From Albugo candida (taxonomy: Eukaryota; Oomycota; Peronosporomycetes; Albuginales): a stretch of 64,000 bases of DNA. Within the stretch, counting starts at the first letter, position 1, and each line of letters opens with the position of its first letter. The stretch is from assembly GCA_040437565.1 (NCBI GenBank), contig JBDOQK010000047.1:215154-279153 (forward strand). The letters are read 5' to 3'. Under the pieces are notes generated by a model. The model was not told where the DNA came from and did not search any database. It saw nothing but the letters and a program-made list of their open reading frames with translations. Of this stretch, positions 22,501-32,221 are shown piece by piece. The position numbers and the translations under genes were made by a program.

Positions 22501-24574
22501 AAAACGTCTTCTTTTGGCCACCAATTGGATGCAACAATTCGGTCTACGTCAGGGAAAGCAAATCATTGAACGGTATCGCGCCGTTATTCGCTTGAATCCA
22601 ACGTGCGAGAAAGGATATTTCCATCTGGCAAAATATTTTGAGTATCTGTTAGCGACAGCGTATCCAAGCCTCCATTCGAATGAAGAACGCGCCAACGACA
22701 CATCGCTGAGTATCGCACCAGACAGTGGCTTTCACCAGCTACTGATCAATCTGATGCGAAATTACATCTCCACGCTCAAACACGGGACAAAGTATGTGTA
22801 TCAAGCCTTACCCAGACTCCTCACTCTCTGGTTCGAATATGGAGAGCTCTTACACGCGGGAGCTTTGAGAAAAAACAAGACAATGCGTCAAATGGAATAC
22901 GCAGGAGTACGAGAAAACAATTGGAGTAGTATTGTGCTGTCGGATATCGCACAGCTGATAGAGGAAGCGATGGAAATCCTACCTGTTTATGTGTGGCTTG
23001 TAGGCTTTCCTCAGGTTTTGTCGCGCATATGTCATCCAAACCCCCAAGTCGTCGAAGGAGTCAAGCAGATCATTATCAAAGTTTTAACGCATTATCCCGC
23101 GCAATCCATGTGGCCAATTGTTGGTTTATCACGATCACTCAATGCACAACGGCGAAATCGATCGCGCGAGACCATCGCATACGCTCAGCGGATTTTCGTG
23201 GCTCGAGAGGATCAAGACAATGCTACCAGTTTCTCTGAAGTCATGCGCTTGGCCGAAGAGCTGATATCACTAGCTGCTCACGATCCAAAAAACCAGCGAA
23301 AAATGCATATCCGACTGAGTCGTATGCGCACCAAAGTCTTACTACCAATTCAAGCCAATCTGACAGTGTCGTTCCCACACTCAACGCATTGGGATCCACC
23401 AAGCGAACGACATGTATACATCAACACATTTGCTGATAAAGCTGATGTATTGATGACAAAGGAGAAGCCGAAACGTATTGAGATGTTGGCCAGTGATGGA
23501 AAGTATTATCCATTTCTATGCAAGCGCGAGAAGACAGGCGATCTCCGAAAAGATGCGCGAATGATGGAATTTAACAATATGATCAATAAATTCTTACAAA
23601 AGGATACCGATGCCAGGAAACGTAAACTTCGTCTTCGAACGTATGCGGTGGTTTGTTTGAATGAAGAAAGCGGCTTGATGGAATGGGTACAGCAAACCCG
23701 AGCGATGCGTCAGCTAATCGGTCAAATTCATAAGACAGAACTCGGATTCATACAGCCATTTCGATTGACCCATGAGATCAGAGATCAGTTTCTTGCGATG
23801 CAGAAAAAATACGCCCAAGACACGAAATTGATGGCTGCTTACTTTCAACAGAAGATACTGACATTGCCAGTCTTCAAGCCTCGCTTCCACCAGTGGTTTC
23901 ATAACAATTTCAGTGATCCTACAGCGTGGTTTGAGGCTCGTTCGACATTTACGCGCTCTACGGCGGTATGGTCGATGGTGGGACATATCATCGGTCTTGG
24001 AGATCGTCATGGTGAGAATATACTGATCGATTGTACGAATGGAGAATGTGTTCATGTGGATTTCGACTGTTTATTCGACAAAGGTTTGAAGCTTGCAAAA
24101 CCTGAAATTGTTCCATTTCGATTGACACCAAATATGATTGACGCGTTTGGGATCACCGGCTACGAAGGCGTGTTCCGATGTGTGAGTGAGATCATCATGC
24201 GACTACTTCGCAACAACAGAGATGCTTTGAAGAATGTTTTAGAATCGTTCATTCATGATCCTTTGGTGGAATGGGGACGGAGGGGGAAAGGAGTACAAGG
24301 AAGCATGTCTTCGACCACAATCCCGGAAATCTCGAGTGAACGAAGCAAAGAGGAAACGCGTATCATCTTGAAGACCATTGATGACCGACTTCGAGGAATT
24401 TATAATCTTGGAGATGCAATTCGACCTCTGGTGTCACCTTCACAGCGTCGTATGCTTCCAGAAAATGAAGGGTTCCCACTCTCTGTTCCAGGGCAAGTCA
24501 ACAAGCTCATCCAGGAGGCTACCTCGACCGAGAATCTGGCACAAATGTATATTGGATGGATGCCTTTTTTATGA
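13591..24574 (+). CDS. ATR: ATR checkpoint kinase (PI3K-like kinase, Mec1/Rad3/ATR family)
   Basis: Senses RPA-coated single-stranded DNA and phosphorylates checkpoint targets in the nucleus. One intronless frame from ATG 13591 to TGA 24574; after removing four false duplications (299, 185, 695 and 612 nt plus 100 N each) it is 8793 nt, 2930 aa, somewhat longer than human ATR (2644). The first 1,800 or so residues are alpha-helical HEAT-like sequence, followed by a FAT region and the kinase. Kinase marks: FLCKREKTGDLRKDARMMEF (ATP-binding Lys region), WSMVGHIIGLGDRHGENIL with catalytic Asp near residue 2741, and HVDFDCLFDKG with metal-binding Asp near 2760. Human ATR has DFN where this has DFD. 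FEARSTFTRSTAV, IVPFRLTPNMIDAFG and HDPLVEWGRRGKG are ATR-type rather than ATM, TOR or TRRAP. The FATC end is LAQMYIGWMPFL. No ATRIP gene is seen nearby. Confidence 0.95.
17120..17817. repeat. false duplication in ATR around gap 17419-17518 (299 nt)
   Basis: 17120-17418 equals 17519-17817. 299 + 100 N is divisible by three, so the frame passes through and falsely lengthens the protein. Confidence 0.95.
17942..18411. repeat. false duplication in ATR around gap 18127-18226 (185 nt)
   Basis: 17942-18126 equals 18227-18411; the frame again passes through. Confidence 0.95.
19819..21308. repeat. false duplication in ATR around gap 20514-20613 (695 nt)
   Basis: 19819-20513 equals 20614-21308; the frame passes through. 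This is the longest overlap in the window. Confidence 0.95.
21526..22849. repeat. false duplication in ATR around gap 22138-22237 (612 nt)
   Basis: 21526-22137 equals 22238-22849. 612 + 100 is not divisible by three, so a naive gene call is split here into two proteins; collapsing restores one frame. Confidence 0.95.
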
Positions 24575-24641
24575 TAATGTCATCGACGTCGACTGCGTGT
24601 TGAATGCATTTACTATACCCGAATTTTGATCAAAGTATTTC

Positions 24642-25955
24642 TCAGCTACTTTCTTCAGTCTTTTGAAAGTATTTGAAAAGCGTTTGTTGCGGTGTTTTAT
24701 CTTTGACTTTTTTTTTTGGATGCAGCGTTTTTTTCTTTTTCAATGGTGACGTCGCATCAGCTTCTACTCGCTTTTGTGTGCGTTTCATTGGAATCGATGA
24801 TTTGCTTCCCTCCTCGATTTCTTCGTCTTTTGGCGCTAGAAACTTGGTCATGTTTCCTAAAAACGAAAGAAGTCATCTTTGTATCGACAGGTCATGTCGG
24901 CGTTTACCAGAGCGTGTTAAATGGATCCGATCTGCTAGTCCTGGCTCTTGATGCTTTGTGGAGCCAACTAGAAAGCGATAGGTGAATGATCGCATAGTGA
25001 GTTCACAATGAGAACACACCCTTCTTATCAACGGGATAGACGTCAAAGTCTTCGACCGTCGACTCACTGAGCACGTGATTGACGTCTGCAAAACTCGAGT
25101 TTGAAATCCATTCGGCTGCATGCTCTTCTGACAAAACAACCTGAAGACTGAATGTGATCCCAACGAAAATACACCAAAAAATATCATGCATCACGAGCCG
25201 GCATTCTATCATGCAGCCATCTAAGCGTTGATCTGCTTTTCGCTGTTATGATCGTGAAAGAATGCATTTTTTCTCCATTATTGCTCGTCCATGCGTCATA
25301 AAGCCCTGCAAACTGAAATGATCCTAAGCACCTCACAAAGACAAGGATAGTGTGAAATGCGGAACCTTCAAAGGACGCGATCGATGAATATAGTATGGCT
25401 GTTTTTCCTTGCCGACATGCTGCCATTCAAAGTACCTACGAACTCCAATCAATCGCAACTTTCTCTGACTTGAGCTGTATACCCATTCGCAATGACAATA
25501 CATCGCTTTGTGTCCAAAAGACGACGAAAAGCGGGCCGTTGTGATACACTCTCAGAGCTGAATCGAATTCAGCACTTTTTGTTTCGTTTCTTATGAAACG
25601 TACCGAGCATTAAACATAATAAAATGATCTGCTTTTGAATCAGACTTTGTAAACGACGGAATGAGACCCCACTACCATCGCAGGGTTTAGTATACATCTT
25701 CAAAGTAAATTGTGTGGGCTACCCGCATTGCTTTCACCTCTTTCTTCGCATTATTCGTACGATATAGCACTGGTCCAAAACGTCCTGGACCCATATTTTC
25801 CACCGGTGTATCTGCGTGAGTAAACAGTGAATACGTTGAACTCATTCCGCATGTTCTCAGTCACATAGATCGCTGTCTTTAAAGTCTTCTGACTGCACCC
25901 CGCCTTCTTCTGCAACCTTTCTGTGCGTTAGCGTACATCGTATGCGACCGCACAT
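24642..25955 (-). CDS. HMCES: HMCES, SRAP-domain abasic-site shield protein
   Basis: HMCES crosslinks through Cys2 to abasic sites in single-stranded DNA at replication forks. I reconstruct nine exons: 25955-25865, 25811-25723, 25671-25604, 25557-25483, 25435-25366, 25312-25195, 25127-25020, 24967-24908, 24856-24642. All phases agree, all introns are GT-AG of 46-67 nt, and the product is 297 aa. It starts MCGR (catalytic Cys2), then has NMGPGRFGPVLYRTNN, a join MR/WGLIPSFTKSDSKADH, NARSESVSQRPAFRRLL, CIVIANGYFEW (catalytic Glu region), FAGLYDAW, SFTIITAKSRSTLRWLHDRM (active-site His), then a Lys-rich tail ending QQTLFKYFQKTEESS. QQTLFKYF fits a PCNA-interacting (PIP) box, as the vertebrate protein also has at its C-terminus. 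The acceptor of exon 7 is the least certain. It is convergent with ATR, with 67 bp between stop codons. Confidence 0.9.
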
Positions 25956-26058
25956 AATGCAATGAGATGTCACAACACACATTCACAATGCGCTTTGAAG
26001 AGGTTTTAATCGATCGTTTGCTTATGAGAAAAAGCTTATTTATGAGTTGCAATCAGCG

Positions 26059-29000
26059 CTATGTGATCGGCGGTAATGTGCTTCGGACTCCGTTTGATAA
26101 AGATCCGTTTTCTTCTTTCCAAAGCGATGTTTCCGACGCGTTAGTTGCTTTTACATTGGGAGAAATCGTCTGATTTGTGGATACTCGCGGTTTCGATGCA
26201 CTCGAGGAAGACGGATGCGTTTTCGAGACAATTCCAACAAATTCAGGTTTTGATTTCTGCTGTAGAGATACGTGTGGTTTGAGCACTTGCAAGAGTCCGA
26301 CATTAGGATTTCTAGCAAACGTTTTGTTGTACATTTCTTCCCGATTCAACATTTCGCGTTTAAAGTACGCCATTTCATCGAGTGTCTTTCGTATCAGCAG
26401 GTTTTTGTGACGTACTGATTCTTCCAATGAAGCTATTCTCTCAAGGTCTTCTGGACGGCTCTCTCGATTGGCATATTTCACCTTCCATTCCTCCAGTTGC
26501 ATTTTCAGTTCGAGCAAATTGCCCTCCATAAACGTCTTTGTTTCTTCAAAGTGATCATTCAGTGCTTTTGTCTCCATCATATTTTCTTCAAGAAAAAGTC
26601 CAAGTTCCTCTTTTGCAGCATTTTTGACGTCCTGAATCCTCTCTTCAGCATTTTTCTTCATTTCCGCTGTAGTGGCCGTCATTTCTTCTTGCATTTGCTT
26701 CATCCTGTCTTCAAGACGCACAATAGTCTCCTTTGCAGTCTGGAAATCAACGCAGTTTGCCTCCAAGTCCTTGCGCAATATTTCATTTTCGACTTGCCAT
26801 TGTTCAAATTCTTTCATATGTGTGGCAGACTTTTCTCCGAGCAATCGTTCGCGCTCTATGAACGCTTGTCGTTCAGCAGCACTCCATTTTTCATTCATTG
26901 CTTGACGCAAAGCATTCATATCGCAAATCCGATCATTTTCGAGCTGTATTTTTGTTTCCTGCAACAGCTTCGAATTGGCAGTGCTTTGACTTTCCAATGC
27001 TTCCTTATGTTTCCGGATCAGCTTTTCACGTTTGATTCTTGTATGATACAACAGATCTTCTACTTGCGTTCTATATGCTGTGTCTTTTTTCTCGTCATGA
27101 CGTGCCAGGTCTTCAGTGTGTTGCTGTTGCAATAATGCGATTTGATGTCGGGCTGCGGTATGCTCTTGTGCTATCTTCGCCTCCATAGTCAATTCCATCG
27201 ATGATAAATGTGCTCGTATGAATTCCCAATCCATCCGTTTTTCTTCGCCAGAAGCTCTTACTGCTTCCTTGTATTTTCCACTGAAGCTTGTACAATCTCT
27301 TTGAGCCTCCTCCACAAGTCGTCGAAGAGAATCGCATTGTGCTTCATGTGAAGTGATTGCGTTTCTCAGCTTTTCATCATGAGATTCAGTACATTTATTC
27401 TCGAAATCGGTCAACTTGGACATCCAATCTTGATCATTTCTTCTCACTTTTTCAGCGTATGCAAGTTTTTCGCCTTCCATTTGTAGCGTCATTTGTTGTA
27501 CTTGATTCAGGAGCTCGTTATCCTTCACAAGCACAGTCTCCAGTCGTCTTTTATATTCATCCATCGACGTCTCTCTATCTTTCAGCTGAGAGTGTAGCTG
27601 CTGGATCTGAGAATTAAACTTCTCAGCAGCGGAACGAGCATATTCGCATTCCTTCCGCAGTGCTTCTTGTTGTGCTGTTTGCTTGTCCCCACTCTCTTTC
27701 TGCATTTGCGCGATTCGTTCTCGACTTGCACTCTCCATCTCTGCAATTGCTCGAGCGCGTTCCTCTTCTAATTGCTGCCTCTGCTGACAAAGCGCATCCT
27801 TTTGTGCACACTTGTATTTCACCTCAAGGTCTCCAATCTTCCGCTGAGTGGTTGTATGCAAATTCTCCACGACAATGTGATGCTCCGATTTCTGTTGATC
27901 AAGTCTAGCTAACGCTGTTCTGATATCCTCTTGTAGCTTTTCTCGCGCACCAGAGTTTTCTTTGATCAATCGCACTTGTTCCTGCTCCAACTTTGCTCGT
28001 TCCTTTTCAATTGAGGCACTTTGTTGCCGTAACAACGGAATTGTTTCTTTTTCGAGTCTGTCTATTACCTGTTGATAATGCTTGCTTGTATCGTCGATAT
28101 GTGCTTGCGCTTTTTCCAATTCTTGTTGCAACTGATTCCTTTCTTCATTCATTTTGATGCACTTTTTCTCCTGATCTTGCAGACGCTTTTCTTGACAAGT
28201 CATCTCGTGAGCGAATTGCATCCGCGTTTCTGCTGTGCCCAATTCCATTCTTTCAATGTCTTTCAAAGAATTTTTGAGTAGCATATCTTTTTCTGTCGCC
28301 ACCTTTTGCAAATTCATCAGCTCAGTCGCCATACTTTCAATCTTGAGAGCATTGTTGTTCAAATTTCTCAGTAAATTTTGGTTTTTTAGCTCATAATCCT
28401 TTTCCACAGAATCCCTTTCCTGCTTCAGTTTATCGCCATTCAGCTCGGCATGCTTCAATGCGGCATTCAGTTCGCTTTGTTGATGCCACAAATTTTCATT
28501 TTCGCTTCGCAACAAAGCATTTTGCAGACGTAATTCCTCCGTATCAGACAGTAATTTCTCCATTTTTGCAACAAACTCTTGCTTCATCTCAATGGCTGCA
28601 TGCTGCTGATTCTTCCCATACTCGTCCTTCTCCGTCATACTTTTCTCAACCGCACTCAGATTTTCATTCAATTTCGTTATTTCCAAATTCCACGCTTTTC
28701 TCTCATTTTCCAGTCGTTCAATGATTGTGTTCTTCTGTGCTGTCAATTCGGAACACATCTGATTGTATCGAACATTGCTCCTGTCTTCTATCCCCTGCAG
28801 CTCTTCCAGATGCTTCTCATTCAATTCCGCCAATTGAATATCATGTGCTTGTTTCATCGCCGCGGCAGAATCAATCGCATTCTGTTCCAAGATCTTTTTT
28901 TTCGTGTCTACGAGTTGTGTAAGGTGTGAAAGCCTCTCCATGCACTCTCGCTGACATACTTCAAGTTGAGACTCCAGCAGAGTCACGTGCTGCTCAAACT

Positions 29001-29352
29001 TCTTCACCATTGTCTCTTCTCTCAATTTCGCGGAGATCTGCATCTTTTCACTTTCTCTTTCCAGCTCCCGGTATCCTTCCTCCCTCTCACTTAATTGCTG
29101 GCAGAGTCCTGACAATTGTTTCTGATAATGTTGCTCGATATCGCTCAATTTTGAGGCACTTTCAGAGGTGAGCTTTTGTATCGTTCGAGCATTCGAATCC
29201 TTCATGAAGGCGTATTCGAGCTGGTAGTCTTCATTCCGTGTGTTGAGATGAAATACCACTTTAGTCAATTGTGCGATTTTCTTGCTCATTTTTAGATGAA
29301 GATCCGTGTAGACGACACAGAAACTACAGCGCGCGTGTTTGGCTTCATCCAT
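26059..29352 (-). CDS. FAM184: FAM184-like long coiled-coil protein
   Basis: Single exon, 1097 aa, almost entirely coiled coil. The N-terminus TDLHLKMSKKIAQLTKVVFH and the C-terminal block ANRESRPEDLERIASLEESV, RKTLDEMAYFKREMLNREE, YNKTFARNPNVG closely match the two conserved ends of human FAM184A (HLKMSKKIAQLTKVIYALNT; MRESKPEDIQMI; FYQLELVNRETNFNKVF). The start is ATG 29352, since the frame upstream begins with GTG. The molecular role of FAM184 is poorly defined; presence in an organism with flagellated or cilium-derived biology would fit a cytoskeletal role, but that is inference. It lies 103 bp upstream of the HMCES start on the same strand. A decayed copy of part of this gene is at 51.4-52.0 kb. 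Confidence 0.88.
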   Translation of the reverse strand: MDEAKHARCSFCVVYTDLHLKMSKKIAQLTKVVFHLNTRNEDYQLEYAFMKDSNARTIQKLTSESASKLSDIEQHYQKQLSGLCQQLSEREEGYRELERESEKMQISAKLREETMVKKFEQHVTLLESQLEVCQRECMERLSHLTQLVDTKKKILEQNAIDSAAAMKQAHDIQLAELNEKHLEELQGIEDRSNVRYNQMCSELTAQKNTIIERLENERKAWNLEITKLNENLSAVEKSMTEKDEYGKNQQHAAIEMKQEFVAKMEKLLSDTEELRLQNALLRSENENLWHQQSELNAALKHAELNGDKLKQERDSVEKDYELKNQNLLRNLNNNALKIESMATELMNLQKVATEKDMLLKNSLKDIERMELGTAETRMQFAHEMTCQEKRLQDQEKKCIKMNEERNQLQQELEKAQAHIDDTSKHYQQVIDRLEKETIPLLRQQSASIEKERAKLEQEQVRLIKENSGAREKLQEDIRTALARLDQQKSEHHIVVENLHTTTQRKIGDLEVKYKCAQKDALCQQRQQLEEERARAIAEMESASRERIAQMQKESGDKQTAQQEALRKECEYARSAAEKFNSQIQQLHSQLKDRETSMDEYKRRLETVLVKDNELLNQVQQMTLQMEGEKLAYAEKVRRNDQDWMSKLTDFENKCTESHDEKLRNAITSHEAQCDSLRRLVEEAQRDCTSFSGKYKEAVRASGEEKRMDWEFIRAHLSSMELTMEAKIAQEHTAARHQIALLQQQHTEDLARHDEKKDTAYRTQVEDLLYHTRIKREKLIRKHKEALESQSTANSKLLQETKIQLENDRICDMNALRQAMNEKWSAAERQAFIERERLLGEKSATHMKEFEQWQVENEILRKDLEANCVDFQTAKETIVRLEDRMKQMQEEMTATTAEMKKNAEERIQDVKNAAKEELGLFLEENMMETKALNDHFEETKTFMEGNLLELKMQLEEWKVKYANRESRPEDLERIASLEESVRHKNLLIRKTLDEMAYFKREMLNREEMYNKTFARNPNVGLLQVLKPHVSLQQKSKPEFVGIVSKTHPSSSSASKPRVSTNQTISPNVKATNASETSLWKEENGSLSNGVRSTLPPIT

Positions 29353-29596
29353 AGTGTAGCATAGGATCGATGCAGGCACGTAACGATTCTTGTCTATTTT
29401 CTATCGCGTGTGGTGACGCGCCTTGCGCTATTTGCAGACGATGAGCATGCTCGAAAATGGTGTTCGTTCGTGTATTCGACCACACTAAATCGATTCCATC
29501 CTGGAGAGAAAATTTGGCTATTGACGCTTCGAAGATTTAGTACCGAAACATAGTGACAAAGTTACTTCAGTTGTCTACTTGTCGAATTGGGTGAGG
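29353..29596. promoter_or_regulatory. divergent promoter region between FAM184 and LRR genes
   Basis: 244 bp separate two divergent start codons, so both promoters must lie here or overlap neighbouring coding sequence. No specific element was recognised. Confidence 0.45.
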
Positions 29597-31868
29597 ATGC
29601 AACCTACAGTGATGGATTTAGGAAGTGCAAGATTCAAGTATCGTGAAGTATTGTCTTCCGCACGAGCTTCTGACGCTGCGCAAAGTGCAGAAATAGTAGC
29701 GACTCCTTCTCGTGAAGCTATCTATCATTGTATTCGAGAATACACACGACAGAAAACCTGTGAAGAATCGAAATTAGCACTTTTATGCGATAAATTGGAG
29801 CGCGAATTGGAACCGTATCAAGTTCTGAAGCTCGGAGGGTACTCACTCGGAAACAGCAGCACCAAAATTCTCTCTTCGATACTCTTTAAGAACCAAACAT
29901 TGCGTACTCTTGATTTAGGATTCAATCGAATCAATGATAAAGGTGCCACTTTGCTTGCAAAAGCGCTTGAAACAAATACAAGCCTTGAAAGCATTTATCT
30001 GAGTGGAAATGAGATTGGTCTGGTGGGAGCAGATGCATTTGCGAAAGCACTTTGCACAAATACGACATTGAAAACGTTGCATTTGAGTGGCAATAATATA
30101 GGTGAAGCAGGAGCACAGGCTTTATCGAAAGGGTTGCGAGTCAATAGCTGTTTGCGACATCTATACATTGGTACCAATGGAATCGGAAGCACTGGGATGC
30201 TGGACATTGTGCGAGCGTTAGAGAATAATACCGTGTTACAAGAGTTGACTTTGAGTCAGAATAGAATAGGCAATGAAGGCGTTCGACATCTTGCAGAAGC
30301 ATTTAAGCGTGGAAATCTTCACATCACAACACTCGAAATTGGGAAAAATGATATCGGAAGCAAAGGTGCTGAATTGCTTGCGGATGCTCTCCAACCGATA
30401 CAAGTCGATACAGAATGTGGTGAAGAAGAATATACGCTGCGGGGTTTTGCTTCAGCTGAAGACGATACAAGACAGGCTCATGGTTTAAAGCACTCTGTAA
30501 GTAAAAAGGAATTTCAGGAAAATAGAAATCGACTACAAAATCTATATTTCGACAATAATCCTATTGGTGATGCCGGAGCGCAAGCATTTGGCAAGATGTT
30601 GGGGAAGAATCGTACTATTCGCGTGTTGGATCTTAGTTACACCCAAATGTCGCTACTTGGACTTCGAGAATTGTGTGTCGGTATTCGTACAAGTCGTTCA
30701 CTACTTTGTTTGCTTATGGATGGACATGAATGGGCAAGCACCAAGTACATGAAAAAAACGCATCCGTTATTACAACAAAGTGTTTCCCTGTCAGTACCCA
30801 GCGCGAATCAATTTGCTGTCAAGTGCGTACTTGGAGCTGTTCAGTCGAATGCTCATTCCGTACTTCACAAACTTACAGGGGTAGACTTGAGTCTTTGTAA
30901 TTCTGAGGACCATTCTGAATGCTCACGACGATTAGTGATGGCTCGACCAATGGATACTTGTATGCGGAATGAAGCTGTGTTGCGACATATTCAGGCGCAA
31001 CGAAGTGGCCCTAAGACAGCGATTGTACACAAAAGGAAAGGTTATAGGGAAGAAGAATTTGATGAAATACCACAATGTCGTGGAATGTATGAACCGCCTT
31101 CACAGAAGCAGAAAGTTGCAGAACAACACACATATAGTGATACAGCCTCTGAAGAGCCATTAAAGATTGATACGAGTGTGATTGCGGGATCCACTGATCA
31201 AGTCACAGATTCTTTAGACGCAAGGAATAAAAGCCATACAACTCATCGTTCCATCGCAGCAGAACCCAAACTCCTGGCAGTCAAAANNNNNNNNNNNNNN
31301 NNNNNNNNNNNNNNNNNNNNNNNNNNNNNNNNNNNNNNNNNNNNNNNNNNNNNNNNNNNNNNNNNNNNNNNNNNNNNNNNNNNNNNAAGAATTTGATGAA
31401 ATACCACAATGTCGTGGAATGTATGAACCGCCTTCACAGAAGCAGAAAGTTGCAGAACAACACACATATAGTGATACAGCCTCTGAAGAGCCATTAAAGA
31501 TTGATACGAGTGTGATTGCGGGATCCACTGATCAAGTCACAGATTCTTTAGACGCAAGGAATAAAAGCCATACAACTCATCGTTCCATCGCAGCAGAACC
31601 CAAACTCCTGGCAGTCAAAAGTCCACGTTTTGAAGTCGTCATGCAGGACCAAGCGAAAAAGATAGTACATGCAATCGACAACCTTCCTTTCAGCGCGGAA
31701 GAGGATAAAACGCTCAGCGATTTCTACATTCATAATATATCGACACCTTCCAAAAGACACGATGCAACCAAACCCAACTGTGAAAAGATCCACTCCGACT
31801 CCAGCGAGCTTGCAAGAGATTGTTCACGCCTTGCACGATATCCTAAGACAAAGGTACAAGCGGTTTGA
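29597..31868 (+). CDS. leucine-rich repeat protein, ribonuclease-inhibitor type
   Basis: ATG 29597 (alternative ATG 29612). After collapsing the 234 nt overlap the frame is 645 aa. A run of 28-residue RI/NLRC-type repeats follows residue 90 or so: LRTLDLGFNRINDKGATLLA, LESIYLSGNEIGLVGADAFA, LKTLHLSGNNIGEAGAQALS, LRHLYIGTNGIGS, LQELTLSQNRIGNEGVRHLA, then a non-repeat insert (IQVDTECGEEEY to EFQENRNRLQ) and LQNLYFDNNPIGDAGAQAFG. The last 250 residues are polar and low in recognisable domains. There is no signal peptide or NB-ARC domain, so it is probably an intracellular scaffold. The 3' end is uncertain: another frame at 31800-31878 reads ASLQEIVHALHDILRQRYKR, which looks more protein-like than the tail used here, so a 3' intron or frame error is possible. 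Confidence 0.8.
31053..31620. repeat. false duplication in the LRR gene around gap 31287-31386 (234 nt)
   Basis: 31053-31286 equals 31387-31620. Collapse restores one frame. Confidence 0.95.
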
Positions 31869-32221
31869 CTTCTTATGAATTATTGACATTCCAATCGATT
31901 GATGCGATAGGCGTTGTGGCTGAAATGGGCGCAAGAAGATGAACTTCACTCTAAGGATGTAAACTCGCGAAAGCTTTTATGCTTAAATATCTTGCGGCAA
32001 TTACATTACTTGGTGGGTGCATTCCGACATGTACCGCATCCGGACGATATGATTGACGATATCATACACTCTCACCACTCAAGTCAGCGATGACAGTGCG
32101 TCAGAGATCCATATAGTCCGATAGAGATAGCGTATCGTAATCGCATAAGGCGCATGTTGCAAGTACCTCAAACCTTGCATAATGTATATATGTATTTGCA
32201 AGGGTCACTTTCGAATACGAA
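31869..32221. other. short intergenic region, nothing recognised
   Basis: 353 bases between two + strand genes. No coding stretch or repeat recognised; it probably holds the promoter of the downstream mutase. Confidence 0.35.

Noticed and set aside
13591-24574. Assignment of the giant kinase to TRRAP/Tra1
   Set aside because: Catalytic GDRH-N and DF motifs are intact, whereas TRRAP is a pseudokinase, and the activation and FATC regions match ATR.
26497-27135. 212-aa + strand frame rich in Phe, Leu, Cys and His
   Set aside because: It is the antisense shadow of the FAM184-like coiled coil, whose Glu/Lys/Gln-rich codons read as such residues on the other strand.
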